Positions 54,819 through 64,000 of a stretch of DNA of 64,000 nt are shown here, in pieces (positions within the stretch are counted from its first letter, which is position 1; each line of letters begins with the position of its first letter). The notes below the pieces were generated by a model. It saw only the letters and a list, made by a program, of their open reading frames with translations. It did not search any database and was not told the DNA's origin. The stretch spans positions 213,440-277,439 of the forward strand of contig JAKZAN010000058.1 in the NCBI GenBank assembly GCA_023053545.1, read 5' to 3'. A program made the translations under genes and the position numbers. The DNA is from Lepidurus packardi (lineage: Eukaryota > Arthropoda > Branchiopoda > Notostraca > Triopsidae).

Positions 54819-57800
54819 ACGGACTGAATTAATTCCTTACGGACTGAATCAATTCCTTACGGACTGAATTAATTCCTTACGGACTGAATTAATTCCTTAC
54901 GGACTGAATTAATTCCTTATGGACTGAATTAATTCCTTACGGACTGAATCATTTCCTTACGGACTGAATTAATTCTTTAGGATTGATTGAATTCCTTTCT
55001 TATTGAATTAATTTCATACGGACGGAATTAATTTTTTACGGACTTAATTTTTCCTTACGGACTTAATTAATTCCTTACGTACTTAATTAATTCTTTACGG
55101 TCTGAATTAATTCCTTACGGACTGAATTATTTCCTTACGGACTGAATTAATTCTTTAGGATTGATTGAATTCTTTTCTTAATGAATTAATTATTTACGGA
55201 CTGAATTAATTCCTTACGGACTGAATTAATTCCTTACGGACTGAATTAATTCCTTACGGACTGAATTAATTCCTTAATTAATTCCTTACGGACTGAATTA
55301 ATTTCATACGGACTGAATTAATTCATTACGGACTTAATTAATCGATTACGGACTGAATTAATTCCTTACGGACTGAATTAATTCCTTACGGACTGAATTA
55401 ATTCCTTACGGACTGAATTAATTCCTTAATTAATTCCTTTCTGACTGAATTAATTCCTTACGGACTGAATTAATTCCTTACGGACTGAATTAATTCCTTA
55501 CAGACTTAATTAATTCCTTACGGACTGAATTAATTCTTTAGGATTGATTGAATTCCATTCTTACTGAAATAATTCCTTACGGACTGAATTAATTCCTTAC
55601 GGACTGAATCAATTCCTTACGGACTGAATTAATTCCTTACGTACTGAAGTTATTCCTTACGGATTGAATTAATTCCTTACGGACTGAATTAATTCCTTAC
55701 GGACTGAATTAATTCTTTAGGATTGATTGAATTCCATTCTTACTGAATTAATTCCTTACGGACTGAACTATTTCCTTACGGACTGAATTAATTCTTTAGG
55801 ATTGATTGAATTCCATTCTTACTGAAATAATTCCTTACGGACTGAAATAATTCCTTAAGGACTGAATTAATTCCTTACGGACTGAATTAATTTCTTACGG
55901 ACTGAATTAATTCCTTACGGACTGAATCATTTCCTTACGGACTGAATTAATTCTTTAGGATTGATTGAATTCCTTTCTTATTGAATTAATTTCATACGGA
56001 CGGAATTAATTCTTTACGGACTTAATTTTTCCTTACGGACTTAATTAATTCCTTACGTACTTAATTAATTCTTTACGGTCTGAATTAATTCCTTACGGAC
56101 TGAATTATTTCCTTACGGACTGAATTAATTCTTTAGGATTGATTGAATTCTTTTCTTAATGAATTAATTATTTACGGACTGAATTAATTCCTTACGGACT
56201 GAATTAATTCCTTACGGACTGAATTAATTCCTTAATTAATTCCTTACGGACTGAATTAATTTCATACGGACTGAATTAATTCATTACGGACTTAATTAAT
56301 CGATTACGGACTGAATTAATTCCTTACGGACTGAATTAATTCCTTACGGACTGAATTAATTCCTTACGGACTGAATAAATTCCTTACGGACTGAATTAAT
56401 TCCTTACGGACTGAATTAATTCCTTACGGACTTAATTAATTCCTTACGGACTGAATTAATTCTTTAGGATTGATTGAATTCCATTCTTACTGAAATAATT
56501 CCTTACGGACTGAATTAATTCCTTACGGACTGAATAAATTCCTTACGGACTGAATTAATTCCTTACGTACTGAAGTTATTCCTTACGGATTGAATTAATT
56601 CCTTACGGACTGAATTAATTCCTTACGGACTGAATTAATACCTTACGGACTGAATTAAATCCTTACGGACTGAATTAATTCCTTACGGACTTAATTAATT
56701 CCTTACGGACTAAATTAATTCCTTACGTATTTAATTAATTCCTTACGGTATGAATTAATTCCGTACGGATTTTATTAATTCCTTACGGACTGAATTAATT
56801 CATTACGGACTTAATTAATCCATTACGGACTGAATTATTTCCTTACGTACTGAAGTTATTCCTTACGGACTGAATTAATTCCTTACGGACTGAATTAATT
56901 CCTTACGGACTGAATTAATACCTTACGGACTGAATTAAATCCTTACGGACTGAATTAATTCCTTACGGACTTAATTAATTCCTTACGGACTGAATTAATT
57001 CCTTACGGACTGAATTAAATCCTTACGGACTGAATTAATTCCTTACGGACTTAATTAATTCCTTACGGACTTAATTAATTCCTTACGGAATAAATTAATT
57101 CCTTACATACTTAATTAATTCCTTGCGGTATGAATTAATTCCGTACGGATTTTATTAATTCCTTACGGACTGAATTAATTCATTACGGACTTAATTAATC
57201 CATTACGGACTGAATTATTTCCTTACGTACTGAAGTTATTCCTTACGGATTGAATTAATTCCTTACGGACTGAATTAATTCCTTACGGACTGAATTAATA
57301 CCTTACGGACTGAATTAAATCCTTACGGACTGAATTAATTCCTTACGGACTTAATTAATTCCTTACGGACTTAATTAATTCCTTACGGACTTATTTAATT
57401 CCTTACGGACTTAAGTAATTCCTTACGGACTAAATTAATTCCTTACGGACTGAATTAATTCACTACGGACTGAATTAATTCCTTACGGACTGAATTAATT
57501 CCTTACGGACTGAATTAATTCCTTACGGACTGAAATAATTCCTTACGGACTGAAATAATTCCTTACGGACTGAATTAATTCCTTACGGACTGAATTAATT
57601 CCTTACGGACTGAATTAATTCCTTACGGACTTCATTAATTCCTTACGGACCTAATTAATTCCTTACGGACGGAATTAATTCTTTACGGACTTAATTAATT
57701 CCTTACGGACTTATTTAATTCCTTACGGACTTAATTAATTCTTTACGGTCTGAATTAATTCCGTACGGATTTAATTAATTCCTTACGGACTGAAATAATT

Positions 57801-60540
57801 CATTACGGACTGAATTAATTCCCTACGGATTGAATTAATTCATTACGGACTGAATTAATTCCTTACGGACTGAATTAATTCCTTACGGACCTAATTAATT
57901 CCTTACGGACGGAATTAATTCTTTACGGACCTAATTAATTCCTTACGTACTTAATTAATTCTTTACGGTCTGAATTAATTACGTACGGATTTAAGTAATT
58001 CCTTACGGACTGAAATAATTCCTTACGGACTGAATTAATTCCTTACGGACTGAATCAATTCCTTACGGACTGAATTAATTCCTTACGGACTGAATTATTT
58101 CCTTACGGACTGAATTAATTCTTTAGAATTGATTGAATTCCATTCTTACTGAATTAATTCCTTACGGACTGAATTAATTCCTTACGGACTGAATTAATTC
58201 CTTACGGACTCAATTAATTCCTTACGGACTGAATCATTTCCTTACGGACTGAATTAATTCTTTAGGATTGATTGAATTCCTTTCTTATTGAATTAATTTC
58301 ATACGGACGGAATTAATTCTTTACGGACTTAATTAATTCCTTACGGACTTAATTAATTCCTTAGGTACTTAATTAATTCTTTACGGTCTGAATTAATTCC
58401 TTACGGACTGAATTAATTCTTTAGGATTGATTGAATTCTTTTCTTAATGAATTAATTATTTACGGACTGAATTAATTCCTTACGGACTGAATTAATTCCT
58501 TACGGACTGAATTAATTCCTTAATTAATTCCTTACGGACTGAATTAATTTCATACGGACTGAATTAATTCATTACGGACTTAATTAATCGATTACGGACT
58601 GAATTAATTCCTTACGGACTGAATTAATTCCTTACGGACTGAATTAATTCCTTACGGACTGAATTAATACCTTACGGACTGAATTAAATCCTTACGGACT
58701 GAATTAATTCCTTACGGACTTAATTAATTCCTTACGGACTTAATTAATTCCTTACGGACTAAATTAATTCCTTACGTACTTAATTAATTCCTTACGGTAT
58801 GAATTAATTCCGTACGGATTTTATTAATTCCTTACGGACTGAATTAATTCATTACGGACTTAATTAATTCCTTACGGACTAAATTAATTCCTTACGGACT
58901 GAATTAATTCATTACGGACTGAATTAATTCCTTACGGACTTCATTAATTCCTTACGGACCTAATTAATTCCTTACGGACGGAATTAATTCTTTACGGACT
59001 TAATTAATTCCTTACGGACTTATTTAATTCCTTACGGACTTAATTAATTCTTTACGGTCTGAATTAATTCCGTACGGATTTAATTAATTCCTTACGGACT
59101 TAATTAATTCCTTACGTACTTAATTAATTCTTTACGGTCTGAATTAATTCCGTACGGATTTAATTAATTCCTTACGGACTGAAATAATTCATTACGGACT
59201 GAATTAATTCCCTACGGATTGAATTAATTCATTACGGACTGAATTAATTCCTTACGGACTGAATTAATTCCTTACGGACCTAATTAATTCCTTACGGACG
59301 GAATTAATTCTTTACGGACCTAATTAATTCCTTACGTACTTAATTAATTCTTTACGGTCTGAATTAATTACGTACGGATTTAAGTAATTCCTTACGGACT
59401 GAAATAATTCCTTACGGACTGAATTAATTCCTTACGTACTGAATCAATTCCTTACGGACTGAATTAATTCCTTACGGACTGAATTATTTCCTTACGGACT
59501 GAATTAATTCTTTAGGATTGATTGAATTCCATTCTTACTGAATTAATTCCTTACGGACTGAATTAATTCCTTACGGACTGAATTAATTCCTTACTGACTG
59601 AATTAATTCCTTACGGACTGAATCATTTCCTTACGGACTGAATTAATTCTTTAGGATTGATTGAATTCCTTTCTTATTGAATTAATTTCATACGGACGGA
59701 ATTAATTCTTTACGGACTTAATTAATTCCTTACGGACTTTATTAATTCCTTACGTACTTAATTAATTCTTTACGGTCTGAATTAATTCCTTACGGACTGA
59801 ATTAATTCTTTAGGATTGATTGAATTCTTTTCTTAATGAATTAATTATTTACGGACTGAATTAATTCCTTACGGACTGAATTAATTCCTTACGGACTGAA
59901 TTAATTCCTTACGGACTGAATCATTTCCTTACGGACTGAATTAATTCTTTAGGATTGATTGAATTCCTTTCTTATTGAATTAATTTCATACGGACGGAAT
60001 TAATTCTTTACGGACTTAATTTTTCCTTACGGACTTAATTAATTCCTTACGTACTTAATTAATTCTTTACGGTCTGAATTAATTCCTTACGGACTGAATT
60101 ATTTCCTTACGGACTGAATTAATTCTTTAGGATTGATTGAATTCTTTTCTTAATGAATTAATTATTTACGGACTGAATTAATTCCTTACGGACTGAATTA
60201 ATTCCTTACGGACTGAATTAATTCCTTACGGACTGAATTAATTCCTTAATTAATTCCTTACGGACTGAATTAATTTCATACGGACTGAATTAATTCATTA
60301 CGGACTTAATTAATCGATTACGGACTGAATTAATTCCTTACGGACTGAATTAATTCCTTACGGACTGAATTAATTCCTTACGGACTGAATTAATTCCTTA
60401 ATTAATTCCTTTCTGACTGAATTAATTCCTTACGGACTGAATTAATTCCTTACGGACTGAATTAATTCCTTACGGACTTAATTAATTCCTTACGGACTGA
60501 ATTAATTCTTTAGGATTGATTGAATTCCATTCTTACTGAA
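54819..60540 (+). repeat. Array block J (1.0-, 1.4- and 5.0-kb repeats)
   Basis: No gene. CTTAATTTTTCC, a monomer with a short T run, occurs at 55,043, 56,021 and 60,015. The first two are 978 bp apart, and the third lies 4,972 bp from the first. The 4,972-bp offset also fits CCTTTCTGAC (55,436 and 60,408). A different pair of segments is repeated at 1,389 bp: TCCCTACGGATTG at 57,820 and 59,209, and CCTTTCTTATTG at 58,279 and 59,668. Other recurrent parts are ATTCTTTTCTTAATG with AATTATTTACGG, and TTAATCGATTACGG. Confidence 0.78.
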
Positions 60541-61540
60541 ATAATTCCTTACGGACTGAATTAATTCCTTACGGACTGAATTAATTCCTTACGGACTGAA
60601 TTAATTCCTTAATTAATTCCTTTCTGACTGAATTAATTCCTTACGGACTGAATTAATTCCTTACGGACTGAATTAATTCCTTACGGACTTAATTAATTCC
60701 TTACGGACTGAATTAATTCTTTAGGATTGATTGAATTCCATTCTTACTGAAATAATTCCTTACGGACTGAATTAATTCCTTACGGACTGAATCAATTCCT
60801 TACGGACTGAATTAATACCTTACGGACTGAATTAAATCCTTACGGACTGAATTAATTCCTTACGGACTTAATTAATTCCTTACGGACTAAATTAATTCCT
60901 TACGTATTTAATTAATTCCTTACGGTATGAATTAATTCCGTACGGATTTTATTAATTCCTTACGGACTGAATTAATTCATTACGGACTTAATTAATCCAT
61001 TACGGACTGAATTATTTCCTTACGTACTGAAGTTATTCCTTACGGATTGAATTAATTCCTTACGGACTGAATTAATTCCTTACGGACTGAATTAATACCT
61101 TACGGACTGAATTAAATCCTTACGGACTGAATTAATTCCTTACGGACTTAATTAATTCCTTACGGACTTAATTAATTCCTTACGGACTTAATTAATTCCT
61201 TACGGACTTATTTAATTCCTTACGGACTTAAGTAATTCCTTACGGACTAAATTAATTCCTTACGGACTGAATTAATTCACTACGGACTGAATTAATTCCT
61301 TACGGACTGAATTAATTCCTTACGGACTGAATTAATTCCTTACGGACTGAATTAATTCCTTACGGACTGAATTAATTCCTTACGGACTGAATTAATTCTT
61401 TAGGATTGATTGAATTACATTCTTACTGAATTAATTCCTTACGGACTGAATTATTTCCTTACGGACTGAATTAATTCTTTAGGATGGATTGAATTCCATT
61501 CTTACTGAAATAATTCCTTACGGACTGAATTAATTCCTTA

Positions 61541-62080
61541 CGGACTGAATCAATTCCTTACGGACTGAATTAATTCCTTACGTACTGAAGTTATTCCTTA
61601 CGGATTGAATTAATTCCTTACGGACTGAATTAATTCCTTACGGACTGAATTAATACCTTACGGACTGAATTAAATCCTTACGGACTGAATTAATTCCTTA
61701 CGGACTTAATTAATTCCTTACGGACTGAATCAATTCCTTACGGACTGAATTAATTCCTTACGTACTGAAGTTATTCCTTACGGATTGAATTAATTCCTTA
61801 CGGACTGAATTAATTCCTTACGGACTGAATTAATACCTTACGGACTGAATTAAATCCTTACGGACTGAATTAATTCCTTACGGACTTAATTAATTCCTTA
61901 CGGACTGAATCAATTCCTTACGGACTGAATTAATTCCTTACGTACTGAAGTTATTCCTTACGGATTGAATTAATTCCTTACGGACTGAATTAATTCCTTA
62001 CGGACTGAATTAATACCTTACGGACTGAATTAAATCCTTACGGACTGAATTAATTCCTTACGGACTTAATTAATTCCTTA
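61541..62080 (+). repeat. Perfect 180-bp triplication
   Basis: Three 180-bp units (61,541-61,720, 61,721-61,900, 61,901-62,080) read identically base for base. Each is nine monomers in the order GAATCAATTCC, canonical, CGTACTGAAGTTATTCC, CGGATTGAATT, canonical, GAATTAATACC, GAATTAAATCC, canonical, ACTTAATTAATTCC. The same nine-monomer order occurs singly in blocks F, G and J. After the third copy the series restarts in shortened form at 62,081 and again at about 62,181. Confidence 0.92.
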
Positions 62081-62854
62081 CGGACTGAATTAATTCCTTA
62101 CGGACTGAATTAATACCTTACGGACTGAATTAAATCCTTACGGACTGAATTAATTCCTTACGGACTTAATTAATTCCTTACGGACTGAATTAATTCCTTA
62201 CGGACTGAATTAAATCCTTACGGACTGAATTAATTCCTTACGGACTTAATTAATTCCTTACGGACTTAATTAATTCCTTACGGAATAAATTAATTCCTTA
62301 CATACTTAATTAATTCCTTACGGTATGAATTAATTCCGTACGGATTTTATTAATTCCTTACGGACTGAATTAATTCATTACGGACTGAATTAATTCCTTA
62401 CGGACTTAATTAATTCCTTACGGACTGAATTAATTCTTTAGGATTGATTGAATTCCATTCTTACTGAAATAATTCCTTACGGACTGAATTAATTCCTTAC
62501 GGACTTAATTAATTCCTTACGGACTTAATTAATTCCTTACGGAATAAATTAATTCCTTACATACTTAATTAATTCCTTACGGTATGAATTAATTCCGTAC
62601 GGATTTTATTAATTCCTTACGGACTGAATTAATTCATTACGGACTTAATTAATCCATTACGGACTGAATTATTTCCTTACGTACTGAAGTTATTCCTTAC
62701 GGATTGAATTAATTCCTTACGGACTGAATTAATTCCTTACGGACTGAATTAATACCTTACGGACTGAATTAAATCCTTAAGGACTGAATTAATTCCTTAC
62801 GGAATAAATTAATTCCTTACATACTTAATTAATTCCTTACGGTATGAATTAATT

Positions 62855-62894
62855 CCGTACGGATTTTATTAATTCCGTACGGATTTTATTAATT
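62855..62894 (+). repeat. Single-monomer tandem duplication
   Basis: The variant monomer beginning CCGTACGGATTTTATTAATT occurs twice in direct succession (62,855-62,874 and 62,875-62,894). Elsewhere in the window it occurs only singly, always after GGTATGAATT or GGTCTGAATT. It is the smallest growth step that can be seen, one 20-bp unit, consistent with replication slippage or exchange shifted by one monomer. Confidence 0.88.
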
Positions 62895-64000
62895 CCTTAC
62901 GGACTGAATTAATTCATTACGGACTTAATTAATCCATTACGGACTGAATTATTTCCTTACGTACTGAAGTTATTCCTTACGGATTGAATTAATTCCTTAC
63001 GGACTGAATTAATTCCTTACGGACTGAATTAATACCTTACGGACTGAATCAATTCCTTACGGACTGAATTAATTCCTTACGTACTGAAGTTATTCCTTAC
63101 GGATTGAATTAATTCCTTACGGACTGAATTAATTCCTTACGGACTGAATTAATACCTTACGGACTGAATTAAATCCTTACGGACTGAATTAATTCCTTAC
63201 GGACTTAATTAATTCCTTACGGACTTAATTAATTCCTTACGGACTAAATTAATTCCTTACGTACTTAATTAATTCCTTACGGTATGAATTAATTCCGTAC
63301 GGATTTTATTAATTCCTTACGGACTGAATTAATTCATTACGGACTGAATTAATTCCTTACGGACTTAATTAATTCCTTCCGGACTTATTTAATTCCTTAC
63401 GGACTTAAGTAATTCATTACGGACTTAATTAATTCCTTACGGACTAAATTAATTCCTTACGGACTGAATTAATTCATTACGGACTGAATTAATTCCTTAC
63501 GGACTTCATTAATTCCTTACGGACCTAATTAATTCCTTACGGACGGAATTAATTCTTTACGGACTTAATTAATTCCTTACGGACTTAGTTAATTCCTTAC
63601 GGACTTAATTAATTCTTTACGGTCTGAATTAATTCCGTACGGATTTAATTAATTCCTTACGGACTTAATTAATTCCTTACGTACTTAATTAATTCTTTAC
63701 GGTCTGAATTAATTCCTTACGGACTGAATTAATACCTTCCGGACTGAATTAAATCCTTACGGACTGAATTAATTCCTTACGGACTTAATTAATTCCTTAC
63801 GGACTAAATTAATTCCTTACGTACTTAATTAATTCCTTACGGTATGAATTAATTCCGTACGGATTTTATTAATTCCTTACGGACTGAATTAATTCATTAC
63901 GGACTTAATTAATCCATTACGGACTGAATTATTTCCTTACTTACTGAAGTTATTCCTTACGGACTGAATTAATTCCTTACGGACTGAATTAATTCCTTAC

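Larger units (their letters stand above)
1..64000 (+). repeat. 20-bp satellite array filling the window
   Basis: The monomer GGACTGAATTAATTCCTTAC is repeated head-to-tail across every line of the window, about 3,200 units, with both ends inside the array. All units run in the same direction; no run of the reverse complement (starting GTAAGGAATTAATTCAG) is present. Each monomer holds a 10-bp palindrome GAATTAATTC, separated from the next by an imperfect palindrome CCTTACGG that carries the only CpG. Most variants are single substitutions (for example ACTTAATTAATTCC, ACTGAAATAATTCC, TTACGTACTT) that recur in fixed order, so the array is organised into higher-order repeats. Stops in all six frames at least every 60 bp exclude a long open reading frame in canonical tracts. 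The composition and scale are those of eukaryotic satellite heterochromatin; the family itself is not one I recognise, and a centromeric role cannot be judged from sequence alone. Confidence 0.98.
60541..64000 (+). repeat. Array block K (right end of window)
   Basis: No gene. The first part repeats block J: CGTATTTAATT at 60,903 matches 56,726, and GGACTTAAGTAATTCC at 61,224 matches 57,407. From about 61,480 it holds a GGATGGATTG unit followed by the perfect 180-bp triplication. Units then shorten progressively to 100 and 80 bp up to about 62,260. CATACTTAATT with GGTATGAATT recurs near 62,300, 62,560 and 62,820. The window stops in canonical monomers, in the same register (first base at 1 mod 20) as at position 1. 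Confidence 0.78.

Noticed and set aside
55043-55054. T-run TTAATTTTTCC as a terminator or poly(A)-type site
   Set aside because: It is a shortened monomer recurring at 56,021 and 60,015 as part of a copied block; there is no stem-loop or gene next to it.
1-64000. Possible coding repeat protein (20-residue repeats from 3 x 20 bp)
   Set aside because: The canonical monomer has TGA and TAA on the + strand and TAA twice on the - strand. With a 20-bp period these fall in all frames at least every 60 bp, so only very short open frames exist.
1-64000. CRISPR array
   Set aside because: Repeat units directly abut one another with no unique spacers, the scale is far too large, and no cas genes are present.
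1-64000. Plasmid-type iterons or a replication origin
   Set aside because: A 20-bp unit resembles iteron length, but about 3,200 copies over 64 kb with HOR structure and no rep gene fits a eukaryotic satellite, not an iteron cluster.
1-64000. CENP-B box
   Set aside because: No sequence with the TTCG...A..CGGG core was seen. TTCGGACTG variants contain TTCG but lack the downstream CGGG part.
1-64000. Transposon ends suggested by the many GAATTAATTC palindromes
   Set aside because: The palindrome is part of every monomer. There are no distinct terminal repeats, target-site duplications or transposase remnants.
1-64000. Assigning a host lineage from the monomer
   Set aside because: I do not recognise the sequence, and composition alone (35% G+C, CpG retained) fits many invertebrates, plants and protists.

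Overview
The whole 64,000-base window is one uninterrupted, gene-free tandem satellite array. The unit is a 20-bp monomer, GGACTGAATTAATTCCTTAC (35% G+C), repeated head-to-tail about 3,200 times in one orientation. Both window ends lie inside the array, so no flanking single-copy DNA is visible. No coding sequence, RNA gene, transposon, CRISPR array or promoter can be supported. The canonical monomer carries TGA and TAA on the + strand and TAA twice on the - strand. Because 20 is not a multiple of 3, these stops fall in every frame at least once per 60 bp. An array of this size and short period points to constitutive heterochromatin (pericentromeric, subtelomeric or a satellite block) of a eukaryotic chromosome. 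I do not recognise the monomer, so the lineage is left open.

The information lies in the order of variant monomers, which build a nested higher-order repeat (HOR). Recurrent variants include: a 19-bp monomer with GGATTGATTGAATTCC (EcoRI core, shifts the register by 1 bp); an 86-bp element P with CpG-transition variants and an inverted-looking core CCGTAAGG; a shortened junction CCTTAATTAATTCC; TGAAGTTATTCC; GGATGGATTG; and GAATACCTTACTACC. Using these as landmarks, the layout is: A1 (1-4,659); B1 (4,660-9,685) and B2 (9,686-about 13,400), two copies of a roughly 5.0-5.1-kb super-repeat; A2 (about 13,400-18,091), a rearranged second copy of A1; C1/C2 (18,092-19,060 and 19,061-20,007), a tandem duplication of about 0.95 kb; E (20,008-27,100), a 2.3-2.9-kb HOR in three copies; F (27,100-31,500), a roughly 0.5-kb HOR in seven anchored copies; G (31,500-40,960), HORs of 0.7-1.8 kb marked by GGATGGATTG; H1 (40,961-48,921) and H2 (48,922-54,818), abutting copies of 7,961 and 5,897 bp that differ mainly by one 2,064-bp block; J (54,819-60,540) and K (60,541-64,000), further HORs including a perfect 180-bp triplication.

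The array is zoned: P is confined to the first 18 kb, whereas GGATGGATTG appears only after 29.4 kb. Growth is visible at all scales, from one duplicated monomer (62,855-62,894) through 180-bp units to 8-kb blocks. This fits repeated unequal exchange or amplification with local homogenisation. Nearly every monomer keeps its single CpG, so methylation-driven CpG decay has been weak or has been erased by recent turnover. All coordinates come from reading the sequence by eye. Landmark positions should be exact or within a few bases; block edges are mostly uncertain by one or two monomers.
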